The notes beneath the pieces are model-generated. The model did not search any database, was not told the DNA's origin, and saw only the letters and a program-made list of their open reading frames with translations. Shown one piece after another: positions 52,854 through 62,228 of a DNA stretch of 64,000 nt. This stretch comes from Betaproteobacteria bacterium (lineage in GTDB: Bacteria; Pseudomonadota; Gammaproteobacteria; Burkholderiales; JAHFQX01). Positions within the stretch are counted from its first letter, which is position 1; each line of letters starts with the position of its first letter. A program made the translations under genes and the position numbers. The stretch is taken from assembly GCA_023259135.1 (NCBI GenBank), contig JAHFQX010000010.1, forward strand, positions 1-64,000, in the 5' to 3' direction.

Positions 52854-54293
52854 TCAATCGCCGCCGTTATCCACGGCTTTGCCGTAATGGCGCATACGGC
52901 TGTATAAAGTGGTGCGTTGTATGCCCAACAGGCGGGCGGCCTGGCTCAGATTCCCGCCGGTGATGTCCAGGGCGGCTTCCACATAAGCCGCCTCCCACTG
53001 GCGCAAAAAATCGTCCAGGTCGAATTGCTTGCGGGTCCGCAAGTGGCGCCGGGCCGCTTCCAGAGTGCTTTTCGGGTCTTTCGGCCAAGCCGAGCCATCG
53101 GCCGCGCCGGCCCATTCCCCATCCAACTCCGCCTGAAGTTGAATGGTATTGATGGACATTCCCGGATATTTGGTGGTCAGTCGAATGACAATGTTGCGCA
53201 GCTCCCGCACATTGCCGGGAAACGCATAATCTCCCCACAATCGCGCCGCCCGTTCATCCAGATGAAACGGCGCCACGCCTCCCTGGCCCGCGTAGAAATC
53301 CCGGTAATGTTCCAGCAGCGCGAATTTATCGTCCTCCAATTCCCGCAGCGGCGGCACCGTCACGCTCAGCACGCTCAAGCGGTGATAGAGATCGCCGCGG
53401 AACCGCCCGGCCTGCACCTCTTGGCGCAGATCCCGATTGGTGGCGGCCACCACCCGCGCCCTGGAAACCCGGGTCTGGGTCTCCCCCACCCGCTGGTATT
53501 CGCCGTTTTCCAACACCCGCAGCAGTTTCGCTTGCAGTTCCAGGGGCAGTTCCCCGATCTCGTCCAGGAACAGGATGCCGTCCTGGGCATCCTCGAAATA
53601 GCCGGAGCGGGCGCTGTGGGCGCCGGTAAAGGCGCCCTTGCTGTAACCGAACAAAGTCGGTTCGACCAGGTTGGGGGAAATCGCCGCGCAGTTCAAGGCC
53701 AGGAAGGGCTTGTCGGCATAACGCCCGCGCTTGCGCAAGGCTGCGGCCACCAGCTCCTTGCCGCTGCCCGACTCGCCTTCCACCAACACCGGGAAAGGGG
53801 AGTCCGCGTACCGTTGGATCTGGCTCCTGAGCTTCTCCATGGGAAAGCTGGCGCCGACGATGCCGTCCTCCTCGGTCGGCTGTTCCCGCAACTCGGCTGC
53901 CCGGAATTCCAGGGCCTTGAACAGGGCATCCCGCAATTTCTGCGGATCGCACGGTTTCGCGATGAAATCCACCGCTCCCAGGGAACGGGCGTGGCGGGCA
54001 TGGGCTTCGTCGCTCTGGCCGGAGAGCACCAGAATCTTGATGCTGGGCGAATAAGCCAGCAATTCGCCGATGAGCCGGAAGCCTTCGTCGGGACGGTGAG
54101 GGGTAGGAGGCAGGCCCAAATCCACCAGAGCCAGCCCCGGCGGCTGGGTCAACTGCTGTAGCAAGCTTTGAGCCTGGGGACGAGAGGCCGCCACCGCCAC
54201 CTCGAAATCCCGGCCCAGCACAAAATGCAGGGTGTCGGTAATAAGCGGGTCGTCGTCAACGATAATGAGCGCCGGTTTATCGCTGTTTCCCAT
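52854..54293 (-). CDS. NtrC-type response regulator (receiver-sigma54 AAA+-Fis HTH), PrsR-like
   Basis: PALIIVDDDPLITDTL; LVDLGLPPTPHRPDEGFRLI; GESGSGKELVAAAL; GAFTGAHS; C-terminal Fis HTH. Confidence 0.9.
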   Translation of the reverse strand: MGNSDKPALIIVDDDPLITDTLHFVLGRDFEVAVAASRPQAQSLLQQLTQPPGLALVDLGLPPTPHRPDEGFRLIGELLAYSPSIKILVLSGQSDEAHARHARSLGAVDFIAKPCDPQKLRDALFKALEFRAAELREQPTEEDGIVGASFPMEKLRSQIQRYADSPFPVLVEGESGSGKELVAAALRKRGRYADKPFLALNCAAISPNLVEPTLFGYSKGAFTGAHSARSGYFEDAQDGILFLDEIGELPLELQAKLLRVLENGEYQRVGETQTRVSRARVVAATNRDLRQEVQAGRFRGDLYHRLSVLSVTVPPLRELEDDKFALLEHYRDFYAGQGGVAPFHLDERAARLWGDYAFPGNVRELRNIVIRLTTKYPGMSINTIQLQAELDGEWAGAADGSAWPKDPKSTLEAARRHLRTRKQFDLDDFLRQWEAAYVEAALDITGGNLSQAARLLGIQRTTLYSRMRHYGKAVDNGGD

Positions 54294-54312
54294 AATGCCT
54301 GACTCCTGTTTC

Positions 54313-55080
54313 TCAGTGTCGTGCTTCGCTACGGGCAACGCAAGCCAGATACGCCGCTTCCAAATCTTCGACTCCATGAATGCCGCATAACTCCGCCGGG
54401 GCGCCGACGAACAATAATTCCCCCCGGTGCAGGACCGCCATGCGGTCGCAAATTTCTCCGACATCAGCCAACGAGTGGGAGGTAAAGAACAAGGTCGTGT
54501 TCCGCTCGCGCAAAGTTCGCAGGCGCGCTTTCAACAAGGCCCGCGCCTTGGGGTCCAGGCCGCTGGTGGGCTCGTCCATGATCAGCAGCTCCCGGCCGCT
54601 CAACAAGCAAGCGGCGAGTCCCAGTTTCTGGGTCATACCCTTGGAATAGGCGCGCACCGGACGCGACAGCGCCGCCACGTCCAACTCCAATGCCCGGCAC
54701 ACCGCCTCGGCTTGCCGCCGATCATGGTTTGCGGATTGCAGGGCCGCCATATAGCGCAGAAAATCCTCGCCGGTCAGATAGTAGGGCGGCACGAAACGCT
54801 CCGGCAGAAAAGCCAGCCGGCTACGGGCTGCGGTCAGTCGATGGGAAATCCCGAATATCTCCACGGCGCCGCTATCGGGTTCGCAAAAGTCCAACAGGCA
54901 TTTAATAAGAGTCGTCTTGCCGGCGCCGTTCATGCCTACCAAGGCGAAAAACTCGCCGCGTTGGATCTCCATGTCCACCGGCGATAGCGCGGCGGCGGCG
55001 CCGAAACGCTTGGCCATGCCGCGAAACGCCAGCGGGATTTCTTCGGCACCGCGGCTTTGCCGCTCCATCGTCTTGCCCAT
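54313..55080 (-). CDS. ABC transporter ATP-binding protein without adjacent permease
   Basis: ALVGMNGAGKTTLIKCLLDF; YSKGMTQKLGLAACLL; LLIMDEPTSGLDPKAR. Confidence 0.88.
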   Translation of the reverse strand: MGKTMERQSRGAEEIPLAFRGMAKRFGAAAALSPVDMEIQRGEFFALVGMNGAGKTTLIKCLLDFCEPDSGAVEIFGISHRLTAARSRLAFLPERFVPPYYLTGEDFLRYMAALQSANHDRRQAEAVCRALELDVAALSRPVRAYSKGMTQKLGLAACLLSGRELLIMDEPTSGLDPKARALLKARLRTLRERNTTLFFTSHSLADVGEICDRMAVLHRGELLFVGAPAELCGIHGVEDLEAAYLACVARSEARH

Positions 55081-55171
55081 GCCGGGGATTTTACCCGCTC
55101 CCGCGGCTGGCGTTACAATGATCTTGTAAGCCTCGCCCAAGCCGCGCCGCGAAATCCCTAAGGAGGAGCCC

Positions 55172-56605
55172 ATGTCCCGCCCCGTCCCCCCGTACTACTA
55201 TCAAACCCTGGATTGGAACCGCCTGGTGGCCGACTATCCGCCCGCTCCCAGCTATTTCGACACCGTCTGGAAGTGGCCCCGGGAACGGCTCGTGGCTCTC
55301 CAGCAGCAACGCCTGCACGAGGCTTTGCAGCGCGCCTGGCAAACCCCCTTCTATCGGCGCCGCTGGGAAAAAGCCGGGGTGCGGCCCGACGACGTCAGGA
55401 CTCTGGCCGACCTGCCCAAGCTGCCGTTCTACACCGTGGACGACATCCGGGACAGCATCGCCCTGGATCCGCCCTACGGCGACTACCAGGGCCGAGCGGC
55501 GGCCGCCGCCGCGGAGGAACCGTTGCGCATTTTCTGGAGCGGCGGCACCACCGGCGACCCCCGGCCCACCGTCTACACCCAATGGGACCGGGAAGCCGGC
55601 GCCATTCTCACCCAGCGCATGTACTATCTCCAGGGAGTGCGGCCCGGCGACGTGGTGATGAATTCCTGGGCCTTCTCCACCCACAACGGCGCCTGGATCT
55701 ACGACCACGCCCTGCACCACTGGCTGGGTTGTCTCAACATCACCACCGGCACCGGAAACGTCACCGCCACAGAAAAGCAGCTCATGTTCGCCCACAAATA
55801 CGGCGTCACCACCATCCTGAGCTGGGCCGATCATTTGGTTTACATGGCCAACCTGGCGAAGGAGCTGGGCTACGACTTGGAGCGCGATTTCAAGATCCGC
55901 ACCCTGCCCACCTTCGGCAACCCGCTGCCGGTGACGGAAGCCTGGGGCCGCCCGGCCTACGAGGCCTACGGCTTTCACGAAGTGCAACTGGTGTCCGCGG
56001 AATGCGAGGCTCGCTCCGGGCTGCATGTCTTCGAGGATGCCTTCATCGTGGAGTGCGTGGACGTGGAAACCGGCCAACCGGTACCCGACGGCCAGACCGG
56101 CAATCTGGTGGTCACCTGCCTCTACAAGACCGGCAACCAGCACATCCGCTACAACATCCAGGATCTGTCGCGCATCGTCTCGCGGGAGCCCTGCGCCTGC
56201 GGCGGCACCCATCTGCGCACCGACCGCTTCCTGGGCCGCAGCGACACCATGGTGAAATTGCGCGGCATCAACATCTGGCCCGAAGCCTGCGGCGGCGTGG
56301 TCAACAAGGATCCCCGAGTCACCGGCGAATGGTTCTGCACCGCCGAAACCAAGCAAACGCCGCGAGGCGCCGTGGATGAAATGACCATCATGGTGGAGCA
56401 CAAGCCCGAGGTTGGCGACCCCGAGGCCCTGCGCGCCCATCTGGAAGACCGCCTCAAAGTGGAAATCGGCCTGCGCATTAACGTCCAGGTGGTCGGTCCC
56501 GACGCCCTGCGTTCCCTCACCGGACTGGGAACCGACCGGCCCAAGCCGAAACGCTTCGAGGACCGGCGCATAGCCCAGAAACAAGATCGGCCACCAGAGC
56601 TATAA
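55172..56605 (+). CDS. Phenylacetate-CoA ligase family (PaaK-like) adenylate-forming enzyme
   Basis: RIFWSGGTTGDPRPTVYTQWD; ACGGTHLRTDRFLGRSDTMVKLRGINIWP. Confidence 0.85.
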   Translation: MSRPVPPYYYQTLDWNRLVADYPPAPSYFDTVWKWPRERLVALQQQRLHEALQRAWQTPFYRRRWEKAGVRPDDVRTLADLPKLPFYTVDDIRDSIALDPPYGDYQGRAAAAAAEEPLRIFWSGGTTGDPRPTVYTQWDREAGAILTQRMYYLQGVRPGDVVMNSWAFSTHNGAWIYDHALHHWLGCLNITTGTGNVTATEKQLMFAHKYGVTTILSWADHLVYMANLAKELGYDLERDFKIRTLPTFGNPLPVTEAWGRPAYEAYGFHEVQLVSAECEARSGLHVFEDAFIVECVDVETGQPVPDGQTGNLVVTCLYKTGNQHIRYNIQDLSRIVSREPCACGGTHLRTDRFLGRSDTMVKLRGINIWPEACGGVVNKDPRVTGEWFCTAETKQTPRGAVDEMTIMVEHKPEVGDPEALRAHLEDRLKVEIGLRINVQVVGPDALRSLTGLGTDRPKPKRFEDRRIAQKQDRPPEL

Positions 56606-56638
56606 TTGCGGCCCTGCTGATTTCTCCTTTGCCTCCCC

Positions 56639-57175
56639 ATGGAACAATTCCACGGCACCACCATTCTCTCCGTCCGGCGGGGCGGCAGCGTCGCCATCGG
56701 CGGTGATGGCCAGGTTACCCTGGGCAACGTGGTGGTGAAGGCCACCGCCCGGAAAATCCGCCGGCTCTACCATGGCCGCATCCTCACCGGCTTTGCCGGG
56801 GGCACCGCCGACGCCTTTACCTTGTTCGAGCGCTTCGAGGCCAAGCTGGAAAAACACCAGGGCCACCTGATGCGCGCCGCGGTGGAGTTGGCCAAGGACT
56901 GGCGCACCGACCGCATGCTGCGCCGGCTGGAAGCCATGCTGGCGGTGGCGGATCGGGAAACTTCCCTCATCATCACCGGCAACGGCGACGTGCTGGAGCC
57001 GGAACAGGGGCTGGTGGCCATCGGCAGCGGCGGCCCCTACGCCCATTCCGCCGCCCGGGCGCTGTTGGAAAACACCGAGCTTACGCCCAAGGAGATCGTC
57101 GCCAAGGCGCTGGGCATCGCCGGCGACCTGTGCATCTACACCAACCAGCAGCACGTCGTCGAAACCTTGGACTAG
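56639..57175 (+). CDS. hslV: ATP-dependent protease peptidase subunit HslV
   Basis: [38 protein letters not shown]. Confidence 0.97.
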   Translation: MEQFHGTTILSVRRGGSVAIGGDGQVTLGNVVVKATARKIRRLYHGRILTGFAGGTADAFTLFERFEAKLEKHQGHLMRAAVELAKDWRTDRMLRRLEAMLAVADRETSLIITGNGDVLEPEQGLVAIGSGGPYAHSAARALLENTELTPKEIVAKALGIAGDLCIYTNQQHVVETLD

Positions 57176-57210
57176 CCGAATACCGGCCGCTTCCCCGCCC
57201 CTCACTCACC

Positions 57211-58542
57211 ATGACCGCCATGACCCCTCGGGAAATCGTCCACGAGCTGGACAAGCACATCATCGGCCAGCAGGCCGCCAAGCAGGCGGTGGCCATCGCC
57301 CTGCGCAACCGCTGGCGGCGCCGGCAAGTGCCGGAACCGCTGCGCCATGAGATCACCCCCAAGAACATCCTGATGATCGGCCCCACCGGCGTGGGCAAGA
57401 CCGAGATCGCCCGGCGGCTGGCCAAGCTGGCCGACGCGCCGTTCATCAAGATCGAAGCCACCAAGTTTACCGAGGTGGGCTACGTGGGCCGGGACGTGGA
57501 TTCCATCGTCCGGGATTTGCTGGAAACCGCCGTCAAGGACACCCGAGAGGCGGAAACCCGGAAAGTGCGGCACCTGGCCGCCGACGCCGCCGAGGAGCGC
57601 ATCCTCGATGCGCTGCTGCCTCCCGCCCGGGACGCCGGGTTTCAGTCCGGCGGGGATGAAAAGGAAGGGACCGCCCGCCAGCGCTTCCGCAAGATGCTGC
57701 GGGAAGGCGCCTTGGACGATCGGGAAATCGAAATCGAGACGGCGGCGGCCCAGGCCTCCATGGAAATTTTCGGCCCGCCGGGGATGGAGGAGCTGACTTC
57801 CCAGATCCAAGGCATGTTCCAGAATCTCGCCGGCAGCCGGCGCAAGACCCGCAAGCTGAAGATCCGCGACGCCATGAAGCTGCTCACCGAGGAGGAAGCC
57901 GGCAAGCTGGTCAACGACGAGGATTTGAAGCTGGAAGCGCTGCGCAACGTCGAGCAGAACGGCATCGTCTTCCTGGACGAAATCGACAAGATCACCAGCC
58001 GCTCCGAAACCACCGGCGCCCAGGTGTCCCGGGAAGGCGTGCAGCGCGATCTGCTGCCCCTGGTGGAGGGCACCACGGTGTCCACCCGCTACGGCATGGT
58101 GAAGACCGACCACATCCTGTTCATCGCCAGCGGCGCGTTTCACCTTTCCAAGCCCTCGGACCTCATCCCGGAGCTGCAAGGCCGCTTTCCCATCCGGGTC
58201 GAGCTCGGCAGCCTGTCGGTGGCGGATTTCGAGCAGATCCTCACCTCCACCTCGGCCTGCCTGACCCGGCAATACCAGGCCCTGTTGGAAACCGAGGGAG
58301 TAAAACTGGATTTCCGCTCCGACGGCATCCGGCGCTTGGCGGAAATCGCCTGGCAGGTCAACGAGCGCACCGAGAACATCGGCGCCCGGCGGCTCTATAC
58401 GGTGATGGAGCGATTGGTGGAGGATCTGTCCTTTGCCGCCGACCGCCAATCGGGCCAGGCGGTGGTGATCGACGCCGATTACGTAGACCAGCGCCTCAAG
58501 GACATCGCCGGCAACGAAGACTTGGCTAAATACATCTTATAG
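57211..58542 (+). CDS. hslU: ATP-dependent protease ATPase subunit HslU
   Basis: [51 protein letters not shown]-terminal EDLAKYIL. Confidence 0.97.
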   Translation: MTAMTPREIVHELDKHIIGQQAAKQAVAIALRNRWRRRQVPEPLRHEITPKNILMIGPTGVGKTEIARRLAKLADAPFIKIEATKFTEVGYVGRDVDSIVRDLLETAVKDTREAETRKVRHLAADAAEERILDALLPPARDAGFQSGGDEKEGTARQRFRKMLREGALDDREIEIETAAAQASMEIFGPPGMEELTSQIQGMFQNLAGSRRKTRKLKIRDAMKLLTEEEAGKLVNDEDLKLEALRNVEQNGIVFLDEIDKITSRSETTGAQVSREGVQRDLLPLVEGTTVSTRYGMVKTDHILFIASGAFHLSKPSDLIPELQGRFPIRVELGSLSVADFEQILTSTSACLTRQYQALLETEGVKLDFRSDGIRRLAEIAWQVNERTENIGARRLYTVMERLVEDLSFAADRQSGQAVVIDADYVDQRLKDIAGNEDLAKYIL

Positions 58543-58555
58543 GAGGAGGAACCCC

Positions 58556-59365
58556 ATGCCTTTTATCGACGCCCTGTTCCATGTGCAAGACGGAATCGCC
58601 GTTTTCACCATGAACAACCCCAAGGCGCGCAACGCCCTCACCACCCCCATGATGCAAAACGACTTTCCGGCCCTGGTGGCGGAAGTCAAAACCAATCCGG
58701 AGATCCGCGCCCTGATCCTCACCGGCTCCGGCGGCATGTTCAGCGCCGGAGGCGACATTAAATTCATGAAGGAGCGCCGCAACCTGACGGTCCCCGAGCG
58801 CAACAAGACTCTCGACGACGCGTATCAATGGCTGCCGGAACTGGTGGATCTGCCGGTGCCGGTGGTGGCGGCGGTGGACGGCTTTGCCTTCGGCGCGGGG
58901 CTCAGCATCGCGCTGACCGCCGACCTGATCCTGGCCAGCGACCGGGCCCGCTTCAGTTGCGTGTTTGGCCGCGTCGGGCTGGTGCCCGACATGGGCATCA
59001 TGCATACCCTGCCGCGTTTCATCGGCTTGCAAAAAGCCAAGGAATTGATTTTCACAGCCCGCTCCTTCGGCGCCGCGGAGGCCCAGGCGCTGGGACTGGC
59101 GCACAGCATCCATGCTCCCGAAGCGCTGATGGCCGCCGCGCAAAGCCTGGCGGGGCGCTTCCGCACCGCTTCCCGGCTGGCCATCCGCAACGCCAAGCGG
59201 GTGCTGCACCAATCCTACAGCCAGGATTTCCGCACGCTGGGCATCATGGAAATGGGGGCTCAGTCCGAAGCGCGGGAATCGGATTACCACCGCCAGGCGG
59301 TGGACCGCTTCCTCGACAAGCAGCCCGCGCTGTTCGACTGGGATGCCATGGACAAGGCGCAGTAG
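58556..59365 (+). CDS. Enoyl-CoA hydratase/isomerase family protein
   Basis: IAVFTMNNPKARNALTTPMM; GSGGMFSAGGDIKFMKERR; VAAVDGFAFGAGLSIALTADL. Confidence 0.9.
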   Translation: MPFIDALFHVQDGIAVFTMNNPKARNALTTPMMQNDFPALVAEVKTNPEIRALILTGSGGMFSAGGDIKFMKERRNLTVPERNKTLDDAYQWLPELVDLPVPVVAAVDGFAFGAGLSIALTADLILASDRARFSCVFGRVGLVPDMGIMHTLPRFIGLQKAKELIFTARSFGAAEAQALGLAHSIHAPEALMAAAQSLAGRFRTASRLAIRNAKRVLHQSYSQDFRTLGIMEMGAQSEARESDYHRQAVDRFLDKQPALFDWDAMDKAQ

Positions 59366-59455
59366 GCGCGGGAGACTGTTGAGAGAGCGGCTTTTAACAA
59401 TGTAATAGTGAATGGCGGCGCCCTGCCGCCGTCGTGGCCTACGCGGAGCGGCCCG

Positions 59456-60265
59456 TCACAGGTATTGGCCCAGGCCCCGGGCGGCTCGGATCTCGTCGGA
59501 ATGCAGGATGGCTTCCAAGTTGCGGCGGTTTTCCGCCAGCCCGCTCCGATCCTGTTCCGGGTGCCACAGATGAAACACCGGGGCGGCGAAGCGGGCGCTT
59601 TTGCGCCCCACCCCCGCCCGAATCAGCCGCACCACCAGGTCCGAATCCTCCAGGCCCCATCCGGAATAGCGCTCGTCCAGGCCGTTGACCCGCGCCAGGT
59701 CGCTTTGCCATGCCGACAGGTTGCAGGTTTTCACCCCTTCCCAGCGGCGCGGCATCCTTTTGCGAAATCCGCCGTCGGGCAAGCGCAGCAAGGGCAGCAG
59801 CCGGTTCACCCGTCCCGCCAGCCGGGCCGCCAGCCAGCGCCCCGCGCCCCAGCGGTGCAGCGGCAGCCTTTCCCGCAGCGCCTGCTCGGTAAATAGCCGG
59901 GACAGCAGCACCCGGTTGCCGGAAAGGAACCACCCCGGTTCCGCCAGCCGCCGGTGGGCGGCGACGAAATCGGCGGCGGGCACGCAGTCGCCGTCCAGCA
60001 TCACCACATATTCGCCCCGGCATGCCGCCAGGGCCCGATTGCGGGCGGCGGCGGCACGGAATCCCCGATCCTCCTGCCACACATGGCGCAGCGCGAAACG
60101 CGCCACGGCCTGATATTCGGCGATCCGTCGGGCGGTATCCGCGGTGGAGCCGTCATCGGCCACCACCACTTCGAAATCCTGATCGGTTTGGGCGAGCAGT
60201 CCTTCCAGCACCGCCGCCAGGGCATCGGGCCGGTTGTAGGTGATGACGATGACGGAAATAAGCAT
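59456..60265 (-). CDS. Glycosyltransferase family 2
   Basis: MLISVIVITYNRPDALAAVLEGLLAQTDQDFEVVVADDGS; YVVMLDGDCVP. Confidence 0.9.
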   Translation of the reverse strand: MLISVIVITYNRPDALAAVLEGLLAQTDQDFEVVVADDGSTADTARRIAEYQAVARFALRHVWQEDRGFRAAAARNRALAACRGEYVVMLDGDCVPAADFVAAHRRLAEPGWFLSGNRVLLSRLFTEQALRERLPLHRWGAGRWLAARLAGRVNRLLPLLRLPDGGFRKRMPRRWEGVKTCNLSAWQSDLARVNGLDERYSGWGLEDSDLVVRLIRAGVGRKSARFAAPVFHLWHPEQDRSGLAENRRNLEAILHSDEIRAARGLGQYL

Positions 60266-61020
60266 CACCGGTGTTGATCCCGTTGCAGCAACAGCAGTTT
60301 GAGATAACGGTAATAGGCGCCCTCGGCGTTGGACACCGCCAGCATGAAGCCCTCCTTGCCGTCCAGAAAACCGGCCCGCAATGCATAGGTGCGGAAGAAG
60401 GTCCACAGGCCGTGGCCCACCGCCGTTCCCAAGCCGCTCTTGCGTCCTCGGGCGCGCAGCATGCGGGCCCCGTCGCTGGAGTAGCGATTCATCTTGGCGA
60501 TGGCCTGCTCCAGGTCGCGAATGGCCTCGTGGCGCAGCGGCGTCCGCAAACGGCCCAGCGGGCCGTCCACCACCAGCCGTTCGTGGACCGCGTCGTCGGA
60601 AAAGCGCGCCGCGCCGCGCCGGAACAAACGCGTCACGTAGTCCGGCCACCAGCCGGAATGGCGCATCACCCGGCCGCAGTAGCTGGATTGCCGGGGCATG
60701 CGGAAGGCGGCGTGAGCGCCGGGATCGGCCAGCGCGGCGCGGATCTCGGCGGCCAGCTCCGGGCTCACCCATTCGTCGGCGTCCAAGGACAGAATCCAAT
60801 CGCCGCCGGCCCATTCCACCGCCCGGTTCTTCTGCGGCCCGAAACCGGGCCAGTCCCGGCTCGGCTCTACCCGAGCCCCCAGCGAGCGGGCGATGTCGGG
60901 AGTGCCGTCGTCGCTGCCCGAATCCAGCACCACCAACTCGTCGGCCCAGGCCACCGACTCCAGGCAGCGACGGATCACCGCCGCCTCATTTTGGGTAATG
61001 ACGACCACCGAAAGCTTCAC
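60265..61020 (-). CDS. Glycosyltransferase family 2 (WaaE/KdtX-like); GTG start
   Basis: KLSVVVITQNEAAVIRRCLESVAWADELVVLDSGSDDGT; WILSLDADEWVSPELA. Confidence 0.9.
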   Translation of the reverse strand: MKLSVVVITQNEAAVIRRCLESVAWADELVVLDSGSDDGTPDIARSLGARVEPSRDWPGFGPQKNRAVEWAGGDWILSLDADEWVSPELAAEIRAALADPGAHAAFRMPRQSSYCGRVMRHSGWWPDYVTRLFRRGAARFSDDAVHERLVVDGPLGRLRTPLRHEAIRDLEQAIAKMNRYSSDGARMLRARGRKSGLGTAVGHGLWTFFRTYALRAGFLDGKEGFMLAVSNAEGAYYRYLKLLLLQRDQHR

Positions 61021-62228
61021 GACATCCGCTCCCGGCCCGGCGGCAGCCCGGCGAACAACAACCCGCCCAGCCAGGCGTAAAGCAGCCCTTCGGTATGGTC
61101 CAGCAAGAAGGAATTGAACAAGGAGCCCACCCCCATGGCCAGCACCAGCCCCCGGGCCAGGGCCTGATGGCCGGGGTCCGGCAAGCGGGCGGCCCAGCGC
61201 CATTGCAATCCCAGCAGCAGCAAATACAGCGCCGCCGCAGGAATGCCGCCTTGCACCGCCAGCAGCAGATAATCGTTGTGGGGATTGTCGGTGGCCACCG
61301 CGTCGGCTCCGGCGCGCTCCCGATAGACCTTGGGGAAACTGCCGGTGCCGAAGCCCATGAGGGGCCGCTCCGCCACCGCCGCGATGCTAACGCGATAAAA
61401 CTCCAGGCGCTGGCCGATAGAGGAGGACTCGGGAATGGCGCCGCCGGCTCGCCAAGCGCGGAATTCCGCCGCGGCCCGGTCGAGCCGTTGCTGAAAAGTG
61501 GCGGAGTTCCAGTAGGCGCCGCTTCCCAGCAATACCGTCAGCAGCACGGCCGCTGCCGCCCCCCGCCGGCCCCCCGCCGCGGCGCAAAAATAAATCAGCA
61601 ATACCGCCGCCACGGCATAGCCGGTACGGCCTTGCACCCACCACAGCACATCGACGACAAACAACGCCGCCAAGGCCGTGAGCAGCCAACGCCGGCGCCC
61701 CGGCCCGGCATGCAAGGCCGCCACCCCGCAACCGAAAGCGCCCAGGGCCATCAGCCAGCCGTGGGTGACGGAGAGCTTGAAGGCCACCGGGTTGTCGAAG
61801 GTGGCGGGAACAAGAGCATTCTCGGGAATCCCGCCCAGCGCCGCCGCCACCGAAACCGCCAGGCTGACCGCCAGCGCCGCCGCCAAGGCCGCCAATCCCC
61901 GCCGCCGCTCCCGGATCGCGGCGAACGGCAGCGCCAACAGCGGCAGCAGCAAGAGATCGGCGTATTTGCCCAGGGTGTGCCCGCTGGCTCCGCGGTCCGC
62001 GCTCCACGCCAGGCCCAAGGCCAGATAGCCCAGCAACAGCAGCGCCGCCCCCGCCACCGGGTTGCGGCGCAGCCGGGCCCATTGCTCGCGGAACCCGCCC
62101 GCCGCCAGCCAGCAAAGCGCCAGCAAGGCGATCAGCACATTGTCCAAGGCCACCGACACGGGAATCGACGCCCCCAAGGCGATGCCGCAACCCTGCGAGC
62201 AGCGCAGCGCGACGGAGCGCGGCTTCAC
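61017..62228 (-). CDS. O-antigen ligase/polymerase-like (Wzy/WaaL) membrane protein; GTG start
   Basis: Multi-TM; RLEFYRVSIAAVAERPLMGFGTGSFPKVYRER...NPHNDYLLLAVQGGI. Confidence 0.87.
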   Translation of the reverse strand: MKPRSVALRCSQGCGIALGASIPVSVALDNVLIALLALCWLAAGGFREQWARLRRNPVAGAALLLLGYLALGLAWSADRGASGHTLGKYADLLLLPLLALPFAAIRERRRGLAALAAALAVSLAVSVAAALGGIPENALVPATFDNPVAFKLSVTHGWLMALGAFGCGVAALHAGPGRRRWLLTALAALFVVDVLWWVQGRTGYAVAAVLLIYFCAAAGGRRGAAAAVLLTVLLGSGAYWNSATFQQRLDRAAAEFRAWRAGGAIPESSSIGQRLEFYRVSIAAVAERPLMGFGTGSFPKVYRERAGADAVATDNPHNDYLLLAVQGGIPAAALYLLLLGLQWRWAARLPDPGHQALARGLVLAMGVGSLFNSFLLDHTEGLLYAWLGGLLFAGLPPGRERMS

